The notes under the pieces are model-generated. The model saw only the letters and a program-made list of their open reading frames with translations, did not search any database and was not told where the DNA came from. Shown here one piece after another: positions 1 through 8,604 of a DNA stretch of 64,000 bases (positions are counted from its first letter, which is position 1; every line of letters begins with the position of its first letter). The stretch is from Flectonema sp. DT1601 (taxonomy: Eukaryota; Euglenozoa; Diplonemea; Diplonemida; Diplonemidae): positions 372,001 through 436,000 of the forward strand of contig OZ025845.1 of NCBI GenBank assembly GCA_964019425.1, read 5' to 3'. Position numbers and translations under genes: made by a program.

Positions 1-519
1 TTACAGGAATAATATTAGGTCGCCCAGAAGTGCTATGTAAGCGCCAGGCCTAGCTACTTCCGTACTGAGAATGAGGCTTCTGTTTCTTCCCGCAAGCAGG
101 CCTGGTGCTAAGTGCTACGTAAGTGTTGAATGGTGTCACGCATTACGGGAAGAAAGGTAGAGTGTTGCATGTTAACCTGTTGCAGGTTGGCACTACCAAA
201 TGACCTGATGACCCACAGGGGGGCGTTTGCGGAAAGAGAATTGCTGCTTTTGCAGTTATTTGCCTTTATCATAGGATTTTTTTTTTTTTTTTTTTTACTG
301 CTTTTTGTGCCACTCACCTCCAAGAAATCATGGTTACACCTTTTTTATGGTTATCCCTTGGCCTATCGATCTCGAAAAGGCTTCACAAATCCCTGAGGAG
401 AATAGGTTTTAGAGTTTTGGTGCCAAGCTGTCTTTTTGTTATGGTTTAGACAATTTGGGTTTTAATAAATAATTCCTTTCATTTTTGCCACCTTTCTGCT
501 TATGTAGCACCCCTGAGCA
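1..519 (+). repeat. Left terminal direct repeat of YR retrotransposon (partial at window edge)
   Basis: This block is repeated at 5,486-6,004 and, in copy 2, at 44,362-44,880 and 49,847-50,365. It begins inside a tandem repeat of about 136 bp (CTAGCTACTTCCGTACTG to GCTACGTAA), of which three tandem copies are visible at 44,125-44,470. It also holds a 20-base T-run near 278-297. Short reading frames in it are repeat translations with no recognisable domain. Confidence 0.75.
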
Positions 520-985
520 AGTTTTGGCTGCTAATTTTCTTCTTGCAAGCAAATCTTAGCTGCTTATTTTCTTCCCGCAAGCAAATTTTAGCTGCTAATT
601 TTCTTCCCGCAAGCAAATTTTAGCTGCTAATTTTCTTCCCGCAAGCAAATTTTAGCTGCTAATTTTCTTCCCGCAAGCAAGTTTTAGCTGCTTATTTTCT
701 TCCCGCAAGCAGATTTTAGCTGCTTATTTTCTTCCCGCAAGCAAATTTTAGCTGCTAATTTTCTTCCCGCAAGCAAATTTTAGCTGCTAATTTTCTTCCC
801 GCAAGCAAATTTTAGCTGCTTATTTTCTTCCCGCAAGCAAATTTTGGCTGCTTATTCTCTTCCCGCAAGCAAATTTTAGCTGCTAATTTTCTTCCCGCAA
901 GCAAATTTTAGCTGCTAATTTTCTTCCCGCAAGCAAATTTTGGCTGCTTATTTTCTTCCTGCAAGCAAATTTTGGCTGCTGATTC
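520..985 (+). repeat. 32-bp tandem repeat, left tract
   Basis: About 14 head-to-tail copies of a 32-bp unit with core CTTCCCGCAAGCAAATTTTA followed by GCTGCTAATTTT or GCTGCTTATTTT. The T/A alternation and A/G changes give unit variants that recur in the same order in the other tracts. The right edge runs into the Gag reading frame. Confidence 0.9.
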
Positions 986-1820
986 CCTTCCCACATTGAG
1001 AAACGAATGTCAGAAGGAATCCCAATCGGTGAGGAGAAGGGTTGGGGAGGCCGCCGAGAAAGCTGAGAACATCGGGGGCATGTGGGAAGCATTCAAAGAG
1101 CAACAGGTTCTACAACAGCAACAACAAGATAACATCATCCAGCAGCTCACACAGCAACAACAAGATCAGCAGGACCAGAATACTGCATTGTTCCAGAGCA
1201 TCAGTCAACAACAACAGGTCCATCAGGAACAACAGGCAGCCGTGATACAAGGTATCATGCAGGAATTAGCAGGTCTGAAGAAGAGGTCTACCACAACTCA
1301 GCAAGGGCCAGTAGCAGTACCTCAAGCACCAAAGACGGAAGAAGAAGAAGCAACACAGGAGGTGACCGACCCATCTGCAGCCAGAGATGTAAAAAGATGG
1401 GCAGCAGTAATGAGTTCGGGAAGGACCGAGGCTCTGGTACACGGGATCAGAGAGAGGTATGTTAACAGCCTCGAATACAAAGTTGGGGGAAGCCAACTTC
1501 TCAGTTATTTCAAGCAATTGAAAAACTTTATACTCGGGTTCGAATATGTAGTAGCGTGGGAAGAAAACCCCCACTTCGTAGAGCTAGGCAACGATTTGTT
1601 GGAGCAGCTGCGGATTCAGCATTACTTCTGCAAGGATGGGACGAAGAGATCCGAGCTGGAGATGATAATGAAAGTGGCATCGGAAGACCCGTTGGAGAAG
1701 GCAAACGCCATAGCTAAGAGGAACAAACATGTGAAGCTGCAGCAACCAAAATGGAAAGGAGGGAAGGCGTCTGTTTCCACATACCCAGCATCGGGAAACG
1801 GGAGAGGGTTCGCGAAGTGA
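972..1820 (+). CDS. Gag-like protein of YR retrotransposon, copy 1
   Basis: First reading frame of the element. The open frame starts at a TTG inside the 32-bp repeat; the first in-frame ATG is at 1,080, giving 246 aa. The N-terminal part is a glutamine-rich coiled-coil-like segment (runs such as QQQQQDNIIQQLTQQQQDQQ), then an acidic linker, then a basic C-terminus. No zinc knuckle was seen. Position upstream of the recombinase and RT, and the Gln-rich oligomerisation-type segment, fit a DIRS-type Gag. The recombinase frame follows in the same reading phase. Assignment as Gag rests on position rather than on a conserved capsid motif. Confidence 0.6.
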   Translation: MAADSLPTLRNECQKESQSVRRRVGEAAEKAENIGGMWEAFKEQQVLQQQQQDNIIQQLTQQQQDQQDQNTALFQSISQQQQVHQEQQAAVIQGIMQELAGLKKRSTTTQQGPVAVPQAPKTEEEEATQEVTDPSAARDVKRWAAVMSSGRTEALVHGIRERYVNSLEYKVGGSQLLSYFKQLKNFILGFEYVVAWEENPHFVELGNDLLEQLRIQHYFCKDGTKRSELEMIMKVASEDPLEKANAIAKRNKHVKLQQPKWKGGKASVSTYPASGNGRGFAK

Positions 1821-4800
1821 CCAGCCGACCGGACCCTGCAAGTAACAACAGTACTCCCAAGACGAAGGTTAGAGTACAGGAATATGCAAGTATTAGAAAC
1901 ACTCCCATTACCAAGGTTGAAGTATTTAAGGAAACCAGCAAGACTTATGCAGAAGCGCTCAAAACAGGTATTGAAGGACGGCCGACTACGAACAAGGTTA
2001 AGAAGATCCATAAGTTCGATCGTTCGAGGCCCGGACAACAATATAAAATCCGCAGTCCGAGGATCCCCCAGCGGAAGGGAGATGGAAGCAAATTCAGACA
2101 GAGAAACGGGAGAGATAAATTCCACACCAATCACAGTCACAACGGATACAATGCCCTCAGAAGAATTAGGAAAAAACATAGTTGGAAGAACCCTGCTGAA
2201 CATGATGGAGGGATGCCCCGAGGGGGCAAAGAAGCGGCATGCGGAGGATTCCGTTACATACATAGAAGCGACGGAAAGACTTCAAGAAACACTAGAGAAG
2301 ATGTGGGCCTCAAAGACAACAGCAAGCAGGCGGAATCTGTGGAGAAGATTTCGGGCCTGGGCAAGGGAAAAGGAGAAACCAGCAAACGCAAGCTCGGCTG
2401 TTCTGTTCGTGATGGCGACAGGTGTGGCAGTGCAGGGGCTTCTCTCTTATGCAAAGAGTCTATCTGCAGTGATGGGGAGAATCGGAATAGAAAACGGACC
2501 TCTGTTGAGCTTAGCTGCAGCACTGAGGGCGAACGGAGCGGCAATACCACTAGAACAGGCAACGCCAATGACAAGTTTCGACCTGGTGGATTGGGCAAGG
2601 GGGCAAGAATTAAAGACCCACTTGGCAATGCTAGTGTGCTGGAAGACTGCATCAAGATGGGGCGAGACCGCAGCGCTCTCAAGGGACCAGTTCATCTCTG
2701 TAAGTCCGTCAGAGATCATTATCGATTGGTTCCGCACGCCGAAGGGAAGGAGGGCAAACCCTTACTCGCCAAGCAGATGGACGGTGATAAAGGGGAATCA
2801 CACAGAAGAGATAAAGATCTTGCTGGATGCGATGGGGGAGTTCAAAAAACTACACCCGTGGGACACGTCAAAATTAGTGAAAACGTTCCAGCAAGACGGC
2901 AGGATGAAAAGATACACCGCCCACTCAATAAAAAGGGGTGCGATAAGTCATCTGTTGGAAGTTCTGGCATCCGACCAAGAGCAGCAAGGACTCACAGAAG
3001 GGCTGATAAGCAGGCTGGCCAAGCATGCAGGAGTGTCGGCTCTTTCGGACACCACGCTGAGATACGGGGGGAACCCAATTGCAATGGCGAGGGCGTTAAA
3101 GACAGGGGATGTCACCTGTTTCCTGTAGTTGATAGATCAAAAAATGCGAGCGAACGGGATGTGATGCGGAGCGTAGCAGCTCAGTTCACACACAGAACAA
3201 AGAGCACGCGCATTCCCATAACGAAGGAGGAGATATCTTCACCACTACATGTGGCCCCTACACCTAAGATGGATGTTTCAGCTGTGAGGGGGAGGATGCT
3301 GCCATCGGTCCTGAAGAGGTTTGATTATGTTTGGGACCTCACCTTCTTTCCTAAGGATTCTTCTGTCAATGCACGGCTCTCGAGGAGGGCAACTTCGAAG
3401 TTGGCAGGGAAACATGCAAGAGAATTGGTTGAGTGTGGTATTGCAGTGCCGAGTGATTCTGTACCGCTGTCTCGGAATGTACCATTTACAGTGTATGAGG
3501 AGAGGGAGACGGGGAACAGACAGCGGTTCATCCTCTGGACAAAAGAGCAGAACGAACTGATCTCGTCTGGGGGATATGAACCATTCGTTCCACTGCAGCA
3601 CATTTCTTGTTACCTGGATGCTGTACATTCGGAGGTGGCATCCTGCAGGGACTTCAAGACTGGATTCTACCAGGTCTGCATACCTGAGGGGTCAACTTCA
3701 CTCTTCAGTTTCTCTGATTCAGCTGGGAAGGTTTATTCTTTGACTCGACTTCCGATGGGTCATGTGTGTGCCCCAGAACTGATGAACACCATCGCTGCAG
3801 TAGTTGCTGGTGACCCGCTGTTCGTTAAGAAAGAATTTGCGGAGGAGGAAGTTGGGATTCACTGGTGGATTGATAACATTAGGTTATTTGGTCCCAAGGA
3901 GAAGGTTAAATGCGCAGCTGAGAGGATGGACTCCTTTGCCAGAATGGCAAACATCACATGGAAACCAAGTGATACTGTGGATCTCTCTCCGGAGTATGAG
4001 TTCTTGGGGGTCACCTTTGATCACCATACAGACAGGGTGAGCTTGGGGACCAAGATTGGGAGAAAAATCAAGAACACCAACCTTGATTCATTGACTGCAT
4101 CGGAGTTGGAGTCCTTAGGAGGTCGCCTGTTGCATGCCAGCTCCATTGTTGGAGTTCCACCTGGGAAGTACTGGTTTAGCTTGAAGTATCTTCGCAGAGT
4201 CACAAATTACTTGAACAAGGGAACCCTACAAGTACAGCAGGTACTAAAATTGCCCCGTTCAGTAAGGGGGGAATTAGAAATGTGGATCGGTGCTGTGCAG
4301 AAGGAGAGAATAATTATGCCTGAGCAGAAAGAGGGGAGGACTGCCGAAGTGTTTGTAGATGCCTCATTGCAGGGATGGGGAGGTGTCATTGTTTGGAAAA
4401 CAGGTGAGTTGGAAATTCTTGGTGCGGCATGGCCTGCTGGTGAAGACCGACATATAAATATCCTTGAAGCGGACGCTCTTGGGAAGACACTCAAAGGAAT
4501 TGCAAAGGCCGACCACCTTTCCATCTGGGTTGACAACACTACAGTTTGTGGTGCTTTTCGGAAGAAGATGTGTATTCGCTCACACAGTCTCAACAGGTGT
4601 TTGATAACTGCGATTGAATGCCTTTTAGTTTTGAAATGTTCCTACTCCCTTGCCTGGGTAAGCACGAAGCTAAACCCAGCAGACATTCCTTCTCGAGAGG
4701 AAGTCTCACACGGAACGAGAGCGAAGGTTGAACAAGCGTTGGGGTCGTTCTTTAACTCGCGTGGTGGTGGTGGTGCCGGTGTCCCGTCGAATCGAAACGG

Positions 4801-4858
4801 CCCGGTACAACCCCTACGCAGAAGTAATCTGCACCACAGTGTAGATTCTTCTAAGTGA
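1751..4858 (+). CDS. Reverse transcriptase-RNase H of YR retrotransposon, copy 1
   Basis: A long frame whose first 450 or so codons overlap the recombinase frame in another phase, are rich in K, R, G and S, and carry no domain; they are probably not the natural N-terminus. The enzymatic part lies at about 3,250-4,760. RT motifs include CRDFKTGFYQVCIPEG, LPMGHVCAPELMN and WWIDNIRLFG; the last replaces the usual YxDD with an IDN form, which I recall from VIPER/TATE-like RTs. RNase H follows, with VFVDASLQGWGG, ILEADALG and IWVDNTTV supplying the acidic residues, then STKLNPADIPSR. The protein would copy the element RNA and remove the template. Confidence 0.85.
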   Translation: MERREGVCFHIPSIGKRERVREVTSRPDPASNNSTPKTKVRVQEYASIRNTPITKVEVFKETSKTYAEALKTGIEGRPTTNKVKKIHKFDRSRPGQQYKIRSPRIPQRKGDGSKFRQRNGRDKFHTNHSHNGYNALRRIRKKHSWKNPAEHDGGMPRGGKEAACGGFRYIHRSDGKTSRNTREDVGLKDNSKQAESVEKISGLGKGKGETSKRKLGCSVRDGDRCGSAGASLLCKESICSDGENRNRKRTSVELSCSTEGERSGNTTRTGNANDKFRPGGLGKGARIKDPLGNASVLEDCIKMGRDRSALKGPVHLCKSVRDHYRLVPHAEGKEGKPLLAKQMDGDKGESHRRDKDLAGCDGGVQKTTPVGHVKISENVPARRQDEKIHRPLNKKGCDKSSVGSSGIRPRAARTHRRADKQAGQACRSVGSFGHHAEIRGEPNCNGEGVKDRGCHLFPVVDRSKNASERDVMRSVAAQFTHRTKSTRIPITKEEISSPLHVAPTPKMDVSAVRGRMLPSVLKRFDYVWDLTFFPKDSSVNARLSRRATSKLAGKHARELVECGIAVPSDSVPLSRNVPFTVYEERETGNRQRFILWTKEQNELISSGGYEPFVPLQHISCYLDAVHSEVASCRDFKTGFYQVCIPEGSTSLFSFSDSAGKVYSLTRLPMGHVCAPELMNTIAAVVAGDPLFVKKEFAEEEVGIHWWIDNIRLFGPKEKVKCAAERMDSFARMANITWKPSDTVDLSPEYEFLGVTFDHHTDRVSLGTKIGRKIKNTNLDSLTASELESLGGRLLHASSIVGVPPGKYWFSLKYLRRVTNYLNKGTLQVQQVLKLPRSVRGELEMWIGAVQKERIIMPEQKEGRTAEVFVDASLQGWGGVIVWKTGELEILGAAWPAGEDRHINILEADALGKTLKGIAKADHLSIWVDNTTVCGAFRKKMCIRSHSLNRCLITAIECLLVLKCSYSLAWVSTKLNPADIPSREEVSHGTRAKVEQALGSFFNSRGGGGAGVPSNRNGPVQPLRRSNLHHSVDSSK
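1884..3128 (+). CDS. Tyrosine recombinase of YR retrotransposon, copy 1
   Basis: A 414-aa frame with the tyrosine recombinase signature in its C-terminal half: an arginine in SRWGETAALSRDQF, then the HxxR pair in AHSIKRGAISHLLE, a histidine in LAKHAGVSAL, and the nucleophilic tyrosine in TLRYGGNP near the C-terminus. In this order of elements the enzyme integrates a circular DNA intermediate in place of a DDE integrase, which accounts for the absence of typical LTRs. It overlaps the RT frame in another phase, as is common in DIRS-type elements. The copy-2 protein differs by one substitution (Thr to Ile) near residue 104. Confidence 0.85.
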   Translation: MQVLETLPLPRLKYLRKPARLMQKRSKQVLKDGRLRTRLRRSISSIVRGPDNNIKSAVRGSPSGREMEANSDRETGEINSTPITVTTDTMPSEELGKNIVGRTLLNMMEGCPEGAKKRHAEDSVTYIEATERLQETLEKMWASKTTASRRNLWRRFRAWAREKEKPANASSAVLFVMATGVAVQGLLSYAKSLSAVMGRIGIENGPLLSLAAALRANGAAIPLEQATPMTSFDLVDWARGQELKTHLAMLVCWKTASRWGETAALSRDQFISVSPSEIIIDWFRTPKGRRANPYSPSRWTVIKGNHTEEIKILLDAMGEFKKLHPWDTSKLVKTFQQDGRMKRYTAHSIKRGAISHLLEVLASDQEQQGLTEGLISRLAKHAGVSALSDTTLRYGGNPIAMARALKTGDVTCFL

Positions 4859-5383
4859 TCTCAGACTTGTTAACTGCATGTTCATTCAATTAAGTATACT
4901 TCTCTTTCCCAGGTGCATACAGTATAGGAAGGCTAATTATCAAAATTCCATTTAGGTAATTTGCCACCGAAACTGAGCACCAAACAAAAACCGCCGTCAG
5001 CGGGTTTTGAACCCTCGACCGCCATTCTTGCAGACCGGCGTTCTATCAATTGAGCTATGTAGCCACATAATCGACGTTTCTTTTATTTCTATAAGTCAAT
5101 GTCTCTATTAGTTTTCTGACGATATCAAATATTTCTATCCCTTTATCAGTTCTCACACCCCTGTCTTCATCACAAGAAAACTTATATTTAAATTAAGTCC
5201 CACCCACCCTTCCCCCGCCGGTGTCCCGTCGAATCGAAACGGCCCGGTACAACCCCTACGCAGAAGTAATCTGCACCACAGTGTAGATTCTTCTAAGTGA
5301 TCTCAGACTTGTTAACTGCATGTTCATTCAATTAAGTATACTTCTCTTTCCCAGGTGCATACAGTATAGGAAGGCTAATTACT
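4778..5383 (+). repeat. 165-bp direct repeat pair bracketing a tRNA-like insert
   Basis: The block at 4,778-4,942 (GGTGTCCCGTCGAATCGAAA to AGGAAGGCTAATTA) recurs at 5,220-5,383. Between them lie about 275 bp with the Cys-like tRNA at 4,991-5,066 and a pyrimidine-rich stretch (CCCACCCACCCTTCCCCC). The first copy overlaps the end of the RT frame. Confidence 0.85.
4991..5066 (-). tRNA. tRNA-Cys-like sequence (probable pseudogene)
   Basis: On the minus strand a TAGCTCAATTGATAGAAC A-box/D-arm is followed by a loop CTGCAAG giving anticodon GCA (Cys), then GAGGG TTCAAAA CCCGC as T-arm. D-stem GCTC/GAAC pairs. The acceptor stem pairs poorly and the anticodon stem has a mismatch, so this is more likely a tRNA-derived fossil than a working gene. 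A T-run follows the 3' end on that strand (GGTTTTTG). Confidence 0.6.
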
Positions 5384-6004
5384 ATGTAAGCTGGCCAGGC
5401 CTAGCTACTTCCGTACTGGGAATGAGGCTTCTGTTTCTTCCTGCTAGCAGGCCTGGTGCTAAGTGCTACGTAATAGTGTCACGCATTACAGGAATAATAT
5501 TAGGTCGCCCAGAAGTGCTATGTAAGCGCCAGGCCTAGCTACTTCCGTACTGAGAATGAGGCTTCTGTTTCTTCCCGCAAGCAGGCCTGGTGCTAAGTGC
5601 TACGTAAGTGTTGAATGGTGTCACGCATTACGGGAAGAAAGGTAGAGTGTTGCATGTTAACCTGTTGCAGGTTGGCACTACCAAATGACCTGATGACCCA
5701 CAGGGGGGCGTTTGCGGAAAGAGAATTGCTGCTTTTGCAGTTATTTGCCTTTATCATAGGATTTTTTTTTTTTTTTTTTTTACTGCTTTTTGTGCCACTC
5801 ACCTCCAAGAAATCATGGTTACACCTTTTTTATGGTTATCCCTTGGCCTATCGATCTCGAAAAGGCTTCACAAATCCCTGAGGAGAATAGGTTTTAGAGT
5901 TTTGGTGCCAAGCTGTCTTTTTGTTATGGTTTAGACAATTTGGGTTTTAATAAATAATTCCTTTCATTTTTGCCACCTTTCTGCTTATGTAGCACCCCTG
6001 AGCA
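5384..6004 (+). repeat. Right terminal direct repeat of YR retrotransposon
   Basis: Two tandem copies of the 136-bp repeat (from 5,390 and 5,527) lead into a copy of positions 1-519. The sequence matches the left repeat almost base for base. Confidence 0.8.
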
Positions 6005-6757
6005 AGTTTTGGCTGCTAATTTTCTTCTTGCAAGCAAATCTTAGCTGCTTATTTTCTTCCCGCAAGCAAATTTTAGCTGCTAATTTTCTTCCCGCAAGCA
6101 AATTTTAGCTGCTAATTTTCTTCCCGCAAGCAAATTTTAGCTGCTAATTTTCTTCCCGCAAGCAAGTTTTAGCTGCTTATTTTCTTCCCGCAAGCAGATT
6201 TTAGCTGCTTATTTTCTTCCCGCAAGCAAATTTTAGCTGCTAATTTTCTTCCCGCAAGCAAATTTTAGCTGCTTATTTTCTTCCCGCAAGCAAATTTTGG
6301 CTGCTTATTCTCTTCCCGCAAGCAAATTTTAGCTGCTAATTTTCTTCCCGCAAGCAAATTTTAGCTGCTAATTTTCTTCCCGCAAGCAAATTTTGGCTGC
6401 TTATTTTCTTCCTGCAAGCAAATTTTGGCTGCTGATTCCCTTCCCACAAGCAAATTTTAGCTGCTTATTCCCTTCCCGCAAGCAGATTTTAGCTGCTAAT
6501 TTTCTTCCCGCAAGCAAATTTTAGCTGCTAATTTTCTTCCCGCAAGCAAATTTTGGCTGCTTATTTTCTTCCTGCAAGCAAATTTTGGCTGCTGATTCCC
6601 TTCCCACAAGCAAATTTTAGCTGCTTATTCCCTTCCCGCAAGCAGATTTTAGCTGCTAATTTTCTTCCCGCAAGCAAATTTTAGCTGCTGATTCTCTTCC
6701 CGCAAGCAAATTTTAGCTGCTTACTTTTTTCCTGCAAACAAATTTAAGCTGCCAATT
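6005..6757 (+). repeat. 32-bp tandem repeat, right tract
   Basis: About 23 copies of the same 32-bp unit as at 520-985. Internal blocks of several units (ending GCTGCTGATTCCCTTCCCAC) are themselves repeated. Copy 2 of the segment has one more 32-bp unit in this tract. Confidence 0.9.
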
Positions 6758-7258
6758 TTCTTCAGTAGGAAGTAAGTAAGGTTTATTTTTGCCTAAGGAA
6801 AAATGCTGGACTTTTGTGCCCAAGCAGGTCTAAAAAAGATGGGTAACCATTTTCTTAAAGTATAAAATGTGATGAAAATTCTTTTAGTATGGTTTTGAAA
6901 TTTAAGTGTATGGTTGCCAATTAGTAGGTAGTTAAAAAAAAATTCTTCAGAAAAAATCTTTCCTTTATAATATTTTCTGAAAGATTTATTTTTTTCTACA
7001 GATCTCCTAAAAAAGATGGGAACACATAGTTGATCTATCCAAAAGTCTTCATAAATTCCTGTTAACCATTTTCTTAAAATATAAAAAGTGATGAGAAAGA
7101 AATTTTGTTAGTAAGTGGTATGGTTTTGAAATTTAGGTGTATGGCTGCCAATTTAGTTAGCAGAAATCTTCTTTTTGAAATAATTTCTTCCTTCTTAATG
7201 AGTTTTGGATCTTAGGTGCCAAGCTGTGAAAAAGCAATCTTTGATTTCATTTCTTTTT
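6758..7258 (+). repeat. AT-rich spacer with two diverged copies of a ~110-bp repeat
   Basis: No gene is seen. A block from AACCATTTTCTTAAAGTATA to GTATGGTTGCCAATT (about 6,844-6,925) recurs in diverged form at about 7,063-7,155, each preceded by a TAAAAAAGATGGG phrase. The rest is low-complexity AT. Confidence 0.6.
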
Positions 7259-7330
7259 GGGTAAAGGGTCTTTCCTACACAAATAGTTTCAGAACTAACC
7301 ATTCTTTACAAAACCCAAAATGGCTGTAAA

Positions 7331-7360
7331 CCGTCCAGTTCGACCCTGGGTGAGGGCATT
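7331..7360 (+). other. tRNA T-arm/B-box sequence inside the MULE TIR
   Basis: CCAG TTCGACC CTGG is a T-arm with a B-box core, followed by GTGAGGGCA and T-runs. The same sequence lies in the opposite TIR at 9,751-9,780 on the minus strand and in copy 2 at 51,724-51,753 and 54,146-54,175. It looks like the 3' half of a tRNA gene fixed in the TIR. Confidence 0.55.
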
Positions 7361-7385
7361 TTTGTTTTTTCTTGATTCTTTTTCA

Positions 7386-7450
7386 GGAGGTTGGCCTTTA
7401 TTAGTGGCTCCCCCCCCTTGGGGGGGGTTGGGGGGGGGGCTGCGTTCCGC
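7386..7450 (+). repeat. G/C-homopolymer hairpin module
   Basis: TTTATTAGTGGCTCC runs into C8, TT, G8, TT and G9 blocks, then CTGCGTTCCGCC. Related modules are at 26,255-26,350, 42,420-42,485, 42,535-42,650 and 51,779-51,843, all inside MULEs. The C and G blocks can fold back on each other. Confidence 0.7.
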
Positions 7451-7839
7451 CATCCCATGGTTCTTCCCACATTTCTATTTTATTGGAAATAATGAACGAT
7501 AACCTTATTAATATAACTAAATTCCTATATTCCCATCCCAGGGTCGCACACATTGCAGATACAGGTTCGATAAACCTGTTGTAAAATACTTCCAAATGTA
7601 ACAAACAGATAACCTAAGCCACATATCCAATCATCATAAACCTAGCCGTCGTTTTCGTGCTAGCATATTAATATAACAACAACTACAGATATCTTTCAGA
7701 AAAACAAAAACAAAGGACTTGATAAAACAGGGTGCAGTGTGCATTTTCAGCTAAGGGAGGACATTTTTCATTTGTCATCCCGTTGGGACAGAAAAGTAAT
7801 AAGTAAATAAAAAATTGCGAAAAAAAAAAGAAATTGCTT

Positions 7840-8122
7840 ATATATAACGTTTGTTTATTTTTATTTTATTTTTCTTTTTCATGTTTGATTATTTCCTCTT
7901 CATATTATTATTTTTTTTTTTTTCTGCCTCTCCCTTAATCCTGTTCGTTTCTTTGAAACAAAAATTCATTTGAATATTATTCCTTGGTCAGCTTGGGCAG
8001 ATCTTTCATTGTCGCCCTTTAGGCCTGTTAAAAAAAAAAAAAAAAAAAAAAAAGAAAGTTTACATCGGGAATAGGGCAGGAGCCAAAAGCTCCCAGTCCG
8101 TTACTTCCAACCTTTTCGAAAA
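7840..8122 (-). repeat. Diverged M1 module inside the MULE
   Basis: Shares with other M1 copies the CATGTTTGATTATTTCCTC phrase, the GTTTCTTTGAAAC inverted repeat, the GAATATTATTCC palindrome and the terminal hairpin GGAGC CAAAA GCTCC followed by CAGTCCGTTACTTCC. It differs at several positions from the satellite-linked copies, so it is an older insertion. Confidence 0.7.
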
Positions 8123-8171
8123 CTTATTTATAAATAAAAATTGCAGAAAAGTAATAATAATAAAAAGTTGC

Positions 8172-8412
8172 AATATCCCAGGGGTAGTGGTATAACCCTC
8201 GCCCTGGGGCTGGGTGATCGCTGGTTCGACCCCCTGCCACTGCAATAACCCATCGCGCCCGTACACGCAATTAGTTCAAATCCCGCGCCCAAAGGGCGCC
8301 CAGGGTAGGCACCTGGTAGACTCTCCTACGTTAAGACTGGAGGGAAGGGAAAATGGAAGGATTTCCATAAAGAGGCTAAGAACACACAAATAAATAAATA
8401 AAAAAAAAAAAA
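8172..8412 (+). mobile_element. tRNA-derived SINE
   Basis: A tRNA-like head (about 8,178-8,240) has an A-box GGGGTAGTGGTATAA and a B-box GGTTCGACCCC. It is followed by a roughly 165-bp body unrelated to tRNA (GCGCCCAAAGGGCGCC hairpin, GGTAGGCACCTGGTAGAC) and an A-rich tail with AAATAAATAAATAAAA. Head, body and tail are the standard SINE plan. Family not recognised. Confidence 0.65.
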
Positions 8413-8417
8413 GAAAA

Positions 8418-8491
8418 TCCCAGGGCTGCACAGCCGAGTGGATACCTTAAATCTCTTCGGTAGCCGTGGCAAGGGTTCAATTCCCAGGCAC
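8418..8491 (+). tRNA. tRNA-like sequence (Leu/Ser-type or SINE head)
   Basis: A-box-like AGCCGAGTGGATACC and B-box AGGGTTCAATTCCC are spaced as in a tRNA and followed by CAGGCACATTTTTT, a possible Pol III terminator. The GCCGAGTGG D-arm resembles Leu/Ser tRNAs. Acceptor pairing is incomplete, so a pseudogene or SINE head is more likely. Confidence 0.5.
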
Positions 8492-8555
8492 ATTTTTTGT
8501 GTTTTTCAACCAGAAAAATTAGTAAGAAGAAAGTAGCAAGGAAAAGGGACAAAAT

Positions 8556-8604
8556 TGGACTTAACTTAACGCGAGCGAAGCGAGCGTAAAGTTAAGTTCA
8601 AATT
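8556..8604. repeat. Long inverted repeat (hairpin) near the transposase break
   Basis: ACTTAACTTAACGCGAGCG, AAG, then CGAGCGTAAAGTTAAGT form a nearly perfect hairpin. A related fragment GCGCGAGCAACGCGAGCC lies at 8,696-8,713, where the transposase homology stops. It may be the edge of an insertion. Confidence 0.6.

Larger units (their letters stand above)
1..6757 (+). mobile_element. DIRS/VIPER-like tyrosine-recombinase retrotransposon, copy 1
   Basis: A retrotransposon carrying Gag-like, tyrosine recombinase and RT-RNase H reading frames, the gene set of the DIRS/Ngaro/VIPER order. The window opens inside its left repeat. Positions 1 to about 970 recur at about 5,486-6,440 as a long direct repeat, and a 165-bp block at 4,778-4,942 recurs at 5,220-5,383, so the ends follow a split direct repeat plan as known in Ngaro/VIPER elements. 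Each end contains a tract of a 32-bp tandem repeat. The three frames are long and open, so the body looks whole. Near identity to the copy at 44.4-51.1 kb reflects the segmental duplication, so it does not date the insertion. The exact family within the YR retrotransposons is inferred from the gene set and RT motifs. Confidence 0.8.

Noticed and set aside
200-245. Hammerhead ribozyme motif (CTGATGA ... GAAA) in the retrotransposon repeat
   Set aside because: The interval does not form a stable stem II and no suitable cleavage-site strand was found; the diverged copy at 43,880 does not restore pairing.
1266-2263. Minus-strand reading frames opposite the Gag and recombinase frames
   Set aside because: They are antisense shadows of well-supported plus-strand frames and contain no recognisable domain.
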